Shown: in pieces, positions 1-8,204 of the stretch | How the letters are laid out: every line of letters starts with the position of its first letter | How positions within the stretch are numbered: the stretch's first letter is position 1 | Assembly (NCBI GenBank): GCA_035628645.1 | Contig: DASPJL010000198.1 | Span: 51,461 to 115,460, forward strand | DNA: 64,000 nt | Reading direction: 5' to 3' | From: DASPJL01 sp035628645 | GTDB taxonomy: Bacteria; Bacteroidota; Bacteroidia; Cytophagales; Cyclobacteriaceae | Notes under the pieces: model-generated | Seen by the model: only the letters and a program-made list of their open reading frames with translations | Told to the model about the DNA's origin: nothing | Database searches by the model: none | Translations under genes and position numbers: made by a program

Positions 1-93
1 TTGCTCCTGCTTAAGCATTGCATTTGATGGAGGGCAATTTACCAGGTCGACAAAAACATGTTTAAGTTCATTATTACAATGCCTGCAATTCAT
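1..93 (-). CDS. C-methyltransferase N-terminus (partial, runs off the window)
   Basis: The first 31 codons of a minus-strand gene are present, starting at ATG 93. The translation begins MNCRHCNNELKHVFVDL and continues with a CPPSNA segment. This resembles the N-terminal zinc-binding region of the sugar C-methyltransferases (Methyltransf_13 type: CxxC, HVFVDLG, PPSN). It lies 45 bases downstream of the RfbC-like gene on the same strand, so it is probably the next gene of the CDP-sugar operon and would add a C-methyl group to a keto-deoxy sugar. The SAM-binding domain lies outside the window. The family call rests on a short stretch but fits the context well. Confidence 0.6.
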   Translation of the reverse strand, partial: MNCRHCNNELKHVFVDLVNCPPSNAMLKQEQ

Positions 94-138
94 ATTTATA
101 AAAGGTTTTCTATTTAATATTTTTAGTTAGACAATAGC

Positions 139-687
139 TTATTTAATTTTTATATCATTTACCGATAATAAAGGATTGTTTTTATCCTTTTCAGATATAA
201 CAGATACTTCCAAAGGCCATTCTATTGCCAATACGGGATCATTGTACCTTAACCCTTTTTCAAATCCCGGCGTGTAAAAAGCCGTATGATGATAGATTAA
301 TTGAGCATTATCTTCAAGCGTTTGAAATCCATGAGCAAAGCCTTCTGGTATCAGCACCATCTTCATGTTTTCTTCGGAAAGCTCCACTCCAAACCATTTC
401 AAATAAGTAGGAGAACTGTCCCTTAAGTCGACCAGCACGTCATATACTTTTCCCCTTACACATTTTATCAATTTGATTTCAGAATAAGGTGGAAGTTGAT
501 AATGTAGCCCCCGGATTGTTCCTTTAGTCAATGTCAGCGAAAAATTGAATTGAACAAACTCTTTATCAAAGCCAATCTTTTCAAAATCCCTTTTACAATA
601 GGTTCGGGCAAACAACCCCCTATCATCCGAAAAAGGCTCAAGTTCTATAATATAAGCGCCCTTCAAAGGGGTTTCAATAAATCTCAT
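139..687 (-). CDS. rfbC: dTDP-4-dehydrorhamnose 3,5-epimerase family protein (RfbC/RmlC-like)
   Basis: A cupin-fold sugar epimerase of 182 residues, the usual family length. The conserved core is visible: RGLFARTY (23-30), GTIRGLHYQ with the catalytic His62, Lys72 in the IKLIKCVRGKVYDV stretch, LIPEGFAHGFQTL (112-124) and Tyr138 before PGFEKGLRYND. The family converts 4-keto-6-deoxy sugar nucleotides by epimerising C3 and/or C5. The neighbours are a glucose-1-phosphate cytidylyltransferase, an SDR and a C-methyltransferase. The true substrate here may therefore be a CDP-4-keto-6-deoxyhexose rather than the dTDP-rhamnose precursor; that is inference. It starts 5 bases after the SDR stop, so the two are probably cotranscribed. 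Confidence 0.85.
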   Translation of the reverse strand: MRFIETPLKGAYIIELEPFSDDRGLFARTYCKRDFEKIGFDKEFVQFNFSLTLTKGTIRGLHYQLPPYSEIKLIKCVRGKVYDVLVDLRDSSPTYLKWFGVELSEENMKMVLIPEGFAHGFQTLEDNAQLIYHHTAFYTPGFEKGLRYNDPVLAIEWPLEVSVISEKDKNNPLLSVNDIKIK

Positions 688-692
688 ACTAA

Positions 693-1784
693 TTAACTTA
701 ATACTTCTTCAGATTCACCGATTAATCTTTCGGCTTTGGACTGCACCACCCTTAGCTCGCTATCAACTATTGATTTTGCTTTTAATTCATTGATTACAAT
801 AAGCCTGATCAGATTAGAAGTTCTAAAGTTTTGGTCTTTAAAATCTATGCTTTTCAGGCCCAGGATCAATTCATGAATTGTATTTTGAAGATCATAAATC
901 GGCTGATAATCGGGCGCGAGGGTATTAAATAAACTAAAATCTACTTTATAGGATCGTTTATCGGGTTGGGCATCTTTGTTAATGGATACTTTTGTTTCAG
1001 GCAAAATTTCCTGAATGGCCCGCGCCAACTCCTTAACCTGGTAATTCCATTGATTGCTTCCGGCATTAACTACGAGAAAACTGCCTCCGTCATTTTTAGT
1101 TCTTTCATGGGACCAAATTATTGCTCGCGCCATATCCTTCACATTAATCAAAGGCCGCCATGGAGTTCCATCACTTAAAATAGTTATTTCACCAGCAGTA
1201 AGCGCACCGGCAACAAAATCATTCAGTACCAGGTCAAGCCTTAATCGCTCACTAAATCCGCAAGCTGTGGCAAATCGCAGACAAGTGACAGTGAAATTTT
1301 CATCGGCAATTTGGCTTAATCCTTCTTCAGAAAGCACTTTTGATTTTGCATAAGCGGTAAGCGGATTAACGGTTGAAGTTTCCGTGCGGGCTCCATCTTC
1401 TGCAAATCCATATACACTGCAACTGGAAGCAAAAACAAAGCTTTTCACGCCATTGCTTTTTGCCTTTTTCGCTATATCTAATGTCGCTTTATAATTAATA
1501 TCAAGGGTGACGTCTTCAAATCGATTACCAATTGGGTCATTTGAAATGGCTGCGAGATGAACCACTGTATCAACGTCTTGTAAATAACGCTCAGGAAAAT
1601 TTCTAACATCCCCGTAATATTGAATGTCAAGAAAACTATCGGGAGAAATTCCTGAAGTAGTTAAATATTTAGAAAAAAAACCTAAATCGTATCCGATTAA
1701 TATAGCATCGGGATATTTTTTCCTTAGCTCTTTTACCAATACAGGTCCTACATAACCGAGATTTCCCGTAATTAAAATTTTCAT
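693..1784 (-). CDS. NAD-dependent epimerase/dehydratase (extended SDR)
   Basis: A 363-residue extended short-chain dehydrogenase for nucleotide sugars. The N-terminal Rossmann motif GNLGYVG (residues 7-13) lies in a typical first strand (MKILITG). HLAAISNDP follows around residue 77, FASSCSVYG supplies the active-site Ser near 121, and YAKSK supplies Tyr145 and Lys149. In this operon it is the natural candidate for a 4-ketoreductase or epimerase acting on a CDP-deoxy sugar. A CDP-glucose 4,6-dehydratase (RfbG) is not seen in the window and is presumably encoded beyond position 1. The gene lies 120 bases after rfbF on the same strand. Family assignment is secure; the substrate is not. Confidence 0.85.
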   Translation of the reverse strand: MKILITGNLGYVGPVLVKELRKKYPDAILIGYDLGFFSKYLTTSGISPDSFLDIQYYGDVRNFPERYLQDVDTVVHLAAISNDPIGNRFEDVTLDINYKATLDIAKKAKSNGVKSFVFASSCSVYGFAEDGARTETSTVNPLTAYAKSKVLSEEGLSQIADENFTVTCLRFATACGFSERLRLDLVLNDFVAGALTAGEITILSDGTPWRPLINVKDMARAIIWSHERTKNDGGSFLVVNAGSNQWNYQVKELARAIQEILPETKVSINKDAQPDKRSYKVDFSLFNTLAPDYQPIYDLQNTIHELILGLKSIDFKDQNFRTSNLIRLIVINELKAKSIVDSELRVVQSKAERLIGESEEVLS

Positions 1785-1904
1785 TGTTGAACAGATTTTA
1801 CGTTAGAGGTATGAGACACAAGGGACTCCCCTTGTTTGTGCTTGTTATGTTTATTCATTTGTGTTGTTATGCTGGTAGTCGTTCTAAAATTCAGGTATAA
1901 CATC

Positions 1905-2714
1905 CTACACTTCTACTGCCATTGGTTGTCTTTCCCAAACTTTCCAAGGCGCCTTCCCTGTTTTCCATATTTCTTCCAACACATTTTTATCCCTAAGACT
2001 ATCCATTGGTTGCCAGAAGCCCAGGTGTCTAAAGGCTACAAGCTCTCCATCCTTGGAGAGAAGTTCCATTGGTCCCTTCTCCCAAACCGTTTCATCTCCA
2101 TCTATATAATCAAATACTCCGGGCTCAAGCACAAAAAAACCGCCGTTTATCCAGGCAGATCCATCTCCATCTGCCTTTGGCTTCTCTCTGAAATTTTGAA
2201 CAATAGTCTCGCTGTCTGCTAAATGAATCAGACCAAACCTTCCCGGAGGCTGTACGGCGGTTAAGGTAGCTAGCCTCCTGTGTTCCCGATGGAATCTGAT
2301 TGTTTCTGCAATATTCACATTGCTTACGCCATCACCATAAGTCAGGCAGAAAGTATCATCTCCGACATAATTCCTCACACGCTTCAGCCTTCCTCCTGTC
2401 ATAGAATTTTCACCGGTTTCCACTAAAGTAACTTTCCATGGTTCAGATTTATGATGGTGTAGTTCCATCTTATTCGTGGACATATCAAAGGTGACATCGG
2501 CCATTCTTAAGATATAATTGGCAAACCACTCTTTGATTACATATCCTTTATAACCACAGCAAATGATGAATTCATTTATATCATAGCTGGAATAAATCTT
2601 CATAATGTGCCATAAAATTGGCATCCCTCCTATTTCAACCATTGGTTTAGGTTTCACACCGCTTTCTTCGCTTATGCGTGTACCAAATCCTCCCGCTAAA
2701 ATAACTGCTTTCAT
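1905..2714 (-). CDS. rfbF: Glucose-1-phosphate cytidylyltransferase
   Basis: A 269-residue nucleotidyltransferase that makes CDP-glucose from CTP and glucose-1-phosphate (EC 2.7.7.33), the entry step to CDP-linked deoxy and branched sugars. The nucleotide-binding signature LAGGFGTRISEES is at 6-18, with KPKPMVEIGG just after. FIICCGYKGYVIKEWF, LTYGDGVSNV (metal-binding Asp) and AVQPPGRFGL are typical of RfbF rather than of the dTTP-using RmlA enzymes. It is the promoter-proximal gene of the minus-strand operon rfbF-SDR-rfbC-methyltransferase. It is divergent from the lyase-like gene at 2912; the 197 bases between them presumably hold both promoters, although no strong consensus was found. Confidence 0.9.
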   Translation of the reverse strand: MKAVILAGGFGTRISEESGVKPKPMVEIGGMPILWHIMKIYSSYDINEFIICCGYKGYVIKEWFANYILRMADVTFDMSTNKMELHHHKSEPWKVTLVETGENSMTGGRLKRVRNYVGDDTFCLTYGDGVSNVNIAETIRFHREHRRLATLTAVQPPGRFGLIHLADSETIVQNFREKPKADGDGSAWINGGFFVLEPGVFDYIDGDETVWEKGPMELLSKDGELVAFRHLGFWQPMDSLRDKNVLEEIWKTGKAPWKVWERQPMAVEV

Positions 2715-2911
2715 AAGTATGGGTTTATATTTAAAAAAGTTGATTCAATAATTTTGTAATCCTATTATTTGGGCTGTTTTTCTAACCGGTGGTTCAACGG
2801 AGAGAAGCTTTGAAAGGTTTTTACGTAGTTTATTTTATTTAGATTCTTATCGTCATAAACTAAATTTTTATAGAATCGTTAGGAGGAAAGACTAGCTGTA
2901 AAAATCAAAAA

Positions 2912-4483
2912 ATGTGTTTCAGCAGAATATTTCTTCCCGTTTTGATCTTCCTTATAATTCCGGTCAATTATTATACAAACTCCTTTTTATTTAATGCAAA
3001 GGGAGTTAAAATCTCTGTATCAGATAAAAATCTCAAACCATCTATACAGACGGCTTCATCTTTTAAGACAACATCCCTTGCAAAAAATCAAAAGGAAAGA
3101 GAAAGACTTTTTCATAATAAAATCGGGATCCATATAACAAAAGAAGAATTGGCAATATGGAGGGAAAGAGCGAAAAAAGGTCCATACAAAACCAAGGGCG
3201 ATGTCAGCGAAAACTCACCGGGAGACTGGGATAGAATAATCAGGAATGCAAATAAATTTTTACTTGATCCTTATAAAGAAATCTGGAAAGGGGATCCTTC
3301 GAAGGGTTGTGTCCAAAAATATTCCGCTCATCCCAGCACTGAAGGAGTAAAACTGAGGGATGCCGCTTTTGTTTATCTAATTAAAAAAGAAAATATTTAT
3401 CTAAATGCAGTAAAAAAAAACCTCCTCGCTCAAGCCAATGAACCGCTTACTGACTTTTCAAACCATAACCGATGGTGTGAGGATGTTCTTTACGATGTCA
3501 ATCCTGCCTTTTCAATAGCCGAGTGGCTTACACGCCTTCTTTTAGCATATGATTACACAAAAGACGGTTTTGAAAACGAAGAGAAAGCTGCAATAGAAAG
3601 ATGGTTTAAAGACGCAGCCTATTTTTTTTACAGAAATACCAATCCCGGATTGAATAAATTGTTTGTTGACAGAGAAAAAAACGATCATAGATTAAGTTCT
3701 TATGCCATGGCAGTGAAAGTAAATAAACTTACTGCTGTATCTTCCGAGGATGGCTGGAAAATTCCCAGCCTAGCTAAAAGTTATAATAATCGCAGGGCTG
3801 TGATGATGAGATTTGTAGCTTTTACCGGAATTTTAATTAATGACGACAAATTAAAAAATTCAGCAAAAGTTTTTGTTAAAGAATGGCTTAAATTCAGCGT
3901 TTTTCCTGATGGCGTAGTCGGAGAATTTGAAAGATGGAAAGAAAATTTTCCGGATCTGGGTTGGGCGTATGCCTCTTCAGTGATAAGTGCAAACCTGGAT
4001 ATAGCAGATGCTTTGGCGAGAGACGGCGACTTTGAACTATATAAGTTTAGTACATCAGAAGGATATTTTGGCACAGAAGGAGGAAATAAAAGTCTATTGT
4101 TAACAGCAAGAACACTTGTTAATTTTTTAGATGGAACCGTTAAAAAACATATTCCGATTTCAGCAGGAAAGGAACCAAAGTTTGATCCATATATTGATGG
4201 TATCATAGTAGAAAAAAATTGGTTCACAGTAAATGACATCTGGCTTTCGGTTGCTAATGTTTACTTTCAGGATGAGTACCTGAAAAACAATTATCTACGA
4301 AAAAGTTCAAAAAGATTACCTTATCCTTCTGCGGATAAATTAGCTACAACAGGACCACACCAGCCGTGGAGTGGTGTAGGCGCCATTTATCCAGGAATAT
4401 TATTTATGTTTGGAAAAATGGACGGCAAAGTTTGGCCCTACCCCATTGAAAAGGATGAAGTCAAAGCAGGATTAAATAAGTAG
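2912..4483 (+). CDS. Secreted alginate-lyase-superfamily-like protein
   Basis: A 523-residue protein with a hydrophobic N-terminal export segment (IFLPVLIFLIIPV) followed by an alpha-helical lyase-like region. Motifs recalling the (alpha/alpha)-toroid alginate/chondroitin lyases are YNNRRAVMMR near residue 290 and FPDGVVGEFERW near 330. It is a clear paralogue of the N-terminal half of the convergent neighbour at 4511-7498: both share EELxIWRxRAxxGPYK, GDVSxNSPGDWxRIIR and TEGG. It lacks that neighbour's PKD, SprB and sorting domains. The location inside an exopolysaccharide locus suggests trimming or turnover of the polymer made here. Catalytic residues could not be assigned, so enzyme activity is inference. 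Confidence 0.6.
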   Translation: MCFSRIFLPVLIFLIIPVNYYTNSFLFNAKGVKISVSDKNLKPSIQTASSFKTTSLAKNQKERERLFHNKIGIHITKEELAIWRERAKKGPYKTKGDVSENSPGDWDRIIRNANKFLLDPYKEIWKGDPSKGCVQKYSAHPSTEGVKLRDAAFVYLIKKENIYLNAVKKNLLAQANEPLTDFSNHNRWCEDVLYDVNPAFSIAEWLTRLLLAYDYTKDGFENEEKAAIERWFKDAAYFFYRNTNPGLNKLFVDREKNDHRLSSYAMAVKVNKLTAVSSEDGWKIPSLAKSYNNRRAVMMRFVAFTGILINDDKLKNSAKVFVKEWLKFSVFPDGVVGEFERWKENFPDLGWAYASSVISANLDIADALARDGDFELYKFSTSEGYFGTEGGNKSLLLTARTLVNFLDGTVKKHIPISAGKEPKFDPYIDGIIVEKNWFTVNDIWLSVANVYFQDEYLKNNYLRKSSKRLPYPSADKLATTGPHQPWSGVGAIYPGILFMFGKMDGKVWPYPIEKDEVKAGLNK

Positions 4484-4510
4484 CAATAAAAATTGTATTA
4501 CAATCTCCAA

Positions 4511-7498
4511 TTATCTTATCAGGCGTAAAGAACCTTTTGATGATGCTGTGGCGTCCGTACATTGAATTACATAAAAGTAGGCTCCCTCCTCCAGTTGCTT
4601 GCCGTTAAAAGTGCCATTCCAATCATTATTGTAGGAAATGGTTTCATAGACCTTTCTACCTGTTTCACTAAAAATAATAAGCTTGCAGCCCTCCAGTGCC
4701 TCTACATTTTTAATTTTCCAGGTTTCATCTCCTAAACCGTCTCCATTAGGAGTAAATACTTTTGTGACCTGAAAAGCCTCATTTTCCCTGGTTTGAATTG
4801 CTTTAGGCTCTTCTATTACCGTAATCGTTTTTTCAGTACTACATCCATTATTATCCTCTACCCATAAAGTGTATTCTCCGGCGTCTACATTTTCCAGATC
4901 CTCATTTATTGATCCGTCTGACCAGAAGAATTTATAAGGCTTTTCTCCTCCGTTTACCGTAATATTTATAGATCTGCCATATTCCGAATAAATTTCATTT
5001 TCTATCACAGATATTATTTCGATACTTTCAGGTTCAGTAATAATGACTTCAGCACTTTTTTCCATTCCTTGCTGATCAGTTACCCTTACAGTATATATCC
5101 CTGCAATTAATTGATTTATGGTTTGCGTAGTTTCTCCGGTCGACCAATAAAATATGTAAGGCTCTATGCCGCCTTTAACAACTACAGTTGCGGTACCTGT
5201 GTTCTGTCCGTGACAGGCAGGATTTACAGCAGTTGTATTGATTGTTAAATCGGAAGCTGATTCTAGTACATTAATGTTAACTTCGTCAAACGAACTTGCT
5301 CCCAGATCATCAGTTGCGGTTAATCTAAAAATATAATTGCCGGGATTAAGATTTTCTAAAATCAGATCTATAGAATTATCATTTTCAATTATAAAATCCG
5401 GACCACTTATCTGAGTCCATAGGGTTGTTATAATGGCGCCATCGTTGTCTAATGCCTCGCCATTGATGGCAAAACCATCAAAAGGAAACGTAATCGTAGT
5501 ATCTTGTCCTGCAAAAACCTCAGGAGAATTGTTTTCTGAGGGATCAAGTTCACTTGGATTAACCATCAAACTCACCTCATCAAAAGAACTCGCTCCGTCA
5601 TTATCTGTAGCTTCCAACCTGAAAATATAGTCACCAGGCAACAGCGCTTTTAAATACAAAGCGCTTGAGTTGACCTTTTCCATAATACAGTCCGGACCAT
5701 GTACTTTTGTCCAAAGTGTTTTTTCTATTGTTCCGTGCTGGTCCGAAACACTTCCTTCAATTACAACATAATCAACCGGTAAATCAATATTCATATCTGC
5801 TCCAACCGAAACCAACGGTGGGGTATTTTCTAATTTGGGATCTTCAGGATTAACCGTCAGATTTATTTCATCAAAAGAAGAAGCGCCGGAATTATCGGTA
5901 GCTGTCAGCCTGAATGTATAGGCGCCGGGCAAAAGACTTTTGAGATACAAAGTGCCTGAATTGGTATTTTCCATAATACAATCAGGTCCTTTGATTTTAG
6001 TCCAAACAATTTCATCAATTGCTCCATCCTTATCCAATACATTTCCTTCAATCACCACATCATCCACAGGTAGCTTTATACTCTTATCCGCTCCTGCCGA
6101 TACCTGGGGCGCGGTATTTTTTATTGGAAATGGATTTACCAATCCCTCCATTTGTCCAAACATAAATAACTTTCCGGCACATACTGCACCCGACCCCGTC
6201 CATACAATATTAGGCCCAGTAGATGCAGGGTATTTGTGATATTCTTTTGTACCGGGAGCTTTACGCGTATAGACACTTTTTATATAGGGATCCTCGTAAT
6301 AAACATTAGCCTGGGAAAACCAAATGTCATACGCAGAATACCAACCTGGATAAACCCCATCTATTCTATTGTCCTCACTTGTGTTTATCGCATATCTTTC
6401 CAGTGATCGGTCAACTAGCTGCAAGAAAAGTTTTATAACAAGTTTTAAATTTTTGGCGCCTCCCTCTGTACCTCCGAGGCCTTCACTCGTCGTGTAATTG
6501 TATAACTCCATATCACCTGCCCTACCGAACAAATCTGCTATTGTTTGAAGCTGGTCACCTATGCTCATTGCATAAGCAAAGCCTTTGTCGGGCAGAGAAG
6601 AAGTTGATCGCTCAAATTCAGCCAATGTTCCGTCGGGAAACACGCTGTATTTCATAAATTCTTTAAAAAAATATTTAGCCGATTTTTTAAAGCTTTCATT
6701 GTTGAATTTTATGCCGCTGCTTGCTACCAGTCTTGCCAACGCCCCTCTCCGGTTGTTATAGGAAAAAGCAATCTTAGGAATTCTGTAACCATTGATATGC
6801 GTTTCTTTGGTATTGACGATGGTGCCGGCTCTTTTGACATCTGCAATTATTCCCTTTTCTCTGTCCCTAAACCATTGAGAAAGACTAAGATCCAGGCTAT
6901 ATTGAAAATATGCTGTGGAATTTTTAAACCATTGATCTAAAACAGGATCCTGGATTTGAATAAAATCGTAAGCTAAAAGGAGACGATTTACCCACTCCGC
7001 AATGGTAAATCCAGGATTTATATCGTATAAATTTCCCCACCTTGATTTATTTGTAAAGTCAGTCATTTTTTCACTAGCCTGTTTTAACAGGGCTTTCTTT
7101 ACTGCTTCCAGGTATCGTTTGTCTTCTTTAACTGCATAAGCAAAAGCGCAATTAAGGATTTTCACTCCTTTGGTATGAGGATCAGGCTTTGAATAGGTAG
7201 GGACTATTCCTGTAATAGGATTGCCATATTTATCCATTGTCGGCCCGATATAATGTTCCTGGAAGGGATCTTTCACCAAATCTTCTGCATCCCTTATGAT
7301 CCTGTTCCAATCACCCGGAGAATTTGAGCTAACATCTCCGTAACTTTTATAAGGACCATTTTCAGCGCGGTCCCTCCATATTATTAATTCCTCCTGAGTA
7401 AATTGTAAACCCAACCGGGTTTGCGAATAAATAAAGGTTGGATAAGAAAAAAAGTAAATAAGTAATACAATCAGAAGATTCTTTAAGACTTTTTCCAT
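4511..7498 (-). CDS. T9SS-exported lyase-like protein with PKD and SprB-like repeats
   Basis: A 995-residue modular exoprotein. A signal peptide (about 1-25) is followed by a lyase-like domain to about residue 460, paralogous to the 2912 gene. Three PKD/cadherin-like repeats follow (about 461-750), each with an APQVSAGAD- or PPLVSVGAD-type start and a GPDxIxEN core. Two SprB-like repeats come next (about 756-905; NPACHGQNTG, GGIEPYIFYWSTGETTQ). The C-terminal gliding-motility-associated sorting domain begins with VFTPNGDGLGDETW and contains WNGTFNGKQLEEGAYFYVI. This tail is the type B signal of the type IX secretion system, so the protein should be secreted or surface-attached. The three PKD copies also appear as near-repeats in the DNA. 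The catalytic role on polysaccharide is inferred. Confidence 0.8.
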   Translation of the reverse strand: MEKVLKNLLIVLLIYFFSYPTFIYSQTRLGLQFTQEELIIWRDRAENGPYKSYGDVSSNSPGDWNRIIRDAEDLVKDPFQEHYIGPTMDKYGNPITGIVPTYSKPDPHTKGVKILNCAFAYAVKEDKRYLEAVKKALLKQASEKMTDFTNKSRWGNLYDINPGFTIAEWVNRLLLAYDFIQIQDPVLDQWFKNSTAYFQYSLDLSLSQWFRDREKGIIADVKRAGTIVNTKETHINGYRIPKIAFSYNNRRGALARLVASSGIKFNNESFKKSAKYFFKEFMKYSVFPDGTLAEFERSTSSLPDKGFAYAMSIGDQLQTIADLFGRAGDMELYNYTTSEGLGGTEGGAKNLKLVIKLFLQLVDRSLERYAINTSEDNRIDGVYPGWYSAYDIWFSQANVYYEDPYIKSVYTRKAPGTKEYHKYPASTGPNIVWTGSGAVCAGKLFMFGQMEGLVNPFPIKNTAPQVSAGADKSIKLPVDDVVIEGNVLDKDGAIDEIVWTKIKGPDCIMENTNSGTLYLKSLLPGAYTFRLTATDNSGASSFDEINLTVNPEDPKLENTPPLVSVGADMNIDLPVDYVVIEGSVSDQHGTIEKTLWTKVHGPDCIMEKVNSSALYLKALLPGDYIFRLEATDNDGASSFDEVSLMVNPSELDPSENNSPEVFAGQDTTITFPFDGFAINGEALDNDGAIITTLWTQISGPDFIIENDNSIDLILENLNPGNYIFRLTATDDLGASSFDEVNINVLESASDLTINTTAVNPACHGQNTGTATVVVKGGIEPYIFYWSTGETTQTINQLIAGIYTVRVTDQQGMEKSAEVIITEPESIEIISVIENEIYSEYGRSINITVNGGEKPYKFFWSDGSINEDLENVDAGEYTLWVEDNNGCSTEKTITVIEEPKAIQTRENEAFQVTKVFTPNGDGLGDETWKIKNVEALEGCKLIIFSETGRKVYETISYNNDWNGTFNGKQLEEGAYFYVIQCTDATASSKGSLRLIR

Positions 7499-7697
7499 AG
7501 CTTTATTTTATTCAGCTAATTTCATTGATAGAAAAAGTCAATACTGTTCTAAAAAAGGAGTAGATTAATTCATGTGAGAATTTCAGGCAGTTCTAAGCGA
7601 TATTTTTAGCCAAGTTTTGAATAATTATAAAATAGAGCTTGTCGGTTAAAAACCTTTCTGGTATTAAAAAAATTTAAGCAACTGGGATAATTACAAA

Positions 7698-7741
7698 AAG
7701 TAGCTTAAAAATATAATTATATAAATATTTTTAAGCTACTT
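7698..7741. repeat. Perfect 17-bp inverted repeat (hairpin)
   Basis: AAGTAGCTTAAAAATAT at 7698-7714 is matched exactly by its reverse complement at 7725-7741, with a 10-base AT loop. There is no run of T after either arm, and it lies upstream of both flanking genes, so it is not an obvious terminator. It could be a regulator-binding palindrome, an RNA structure or a remnant element. Confidence 0.7.
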
Positions 7742-8091
7742 CATCCGAACAAATAATGTGTTAATCGCAAAAAATATCCGCTTTATCGAAAATTTATAGA
7801 TAATAAACGAACTTAAGGATTGCTTTTTTTATAAAACAAAACATGTAACTTTTGAGGTGTCTCAACAGAAGGAAAAAAATTTTAAGAGTAGAGAAATTTT
7901 AAATTCTACTTTTCTTACGTTAAATATTATAATTTTTTAAATAAAAAATTTAACCATTCCATCTTTTTCATTCTATAAAAAATAACAAAAGGGACATTTA
8001 CACAAAAAACGAATATCTATATGCTTTTTTTTACGTATCAGCCTTCAGTTCAGTACGACAAAAAAGTAAAGGTATCAAATGATGTCAAGGG

Positions 8092-8181
8092 TTTAACCCA
8101 GAGATCACTGAGTTTTCACGAGTACACCGAGATTTTCATTTCTCTATGGACTTTTTAATCTCTATGATCTCCGTGGTTAAA
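8092..8181. repeat. Imperfect inverted-repeat element with CACGGAGA-like ends
   Basis: The left end TTTAACCCAGAGATCACTGAG and the right end (reverse complement TTTAACCACGGAGATCATAGAG) match at about 17 of 21 positions and bound a 90-base unit. The interior carries further degenerate copies of the same purine-rich word (CACGAGTACACCGAGA, TCTCTATGGA). It ends 23 bases before the GT4 start codon. It looks like a dispersed intergenic repeat family rather than a promoter. Confidence 0.5.
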
Positions 8182-8204
8182 TTTAATTATCAATAGATTT
8201 AAGA

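Larger units (their letters stand above)
7499..8204. other. AT-rich 706-base intergenic region with two inverted-repeat structures
   Basis: This divergent region separates the T9SS lyase-like gene from the GT4 gene and must hold both promoters. No ORF with convincing coding character was seen. It contains a perfect 17-base inverted repeat at 7698-7741 and a longer imperfect inverted repeat at 8092-8181, both listed separately. Nothing else was recognised in the very A+T-rich stretch 7750-8050. Confidence 0.6.

Noticed and set aside
1818..1835. Hairpin ACAAGGG/CCCTTGT between rfbF and the SDR gene
   Set aside because: Only 7 bp and no T run. It lies inside an operon and is not convincing as a terminator or riboswitch.
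1836..2222. 128-codon plus-strand ORF opposite rfbF
   Set aside because: It overlaps a strongly conserved gene on the other strand and its Cys/Phe/Leu-rich translation has no domain.
2881..2886. AGGAGG resembling a strong Shine-Dalgarno site before the lyase-like gene
   Set aside because: It is 25 bases from the ATG at 2912 with no alternative start at the right distance, and Bacteroidota rarely depend on such sites.
4511..7498. Repeats within the gene considered as a CRISPR or satellite array
   Set aside because: The repeats are about 285 bases long, diverged and coding. They are PKD and SprB protein repeats.
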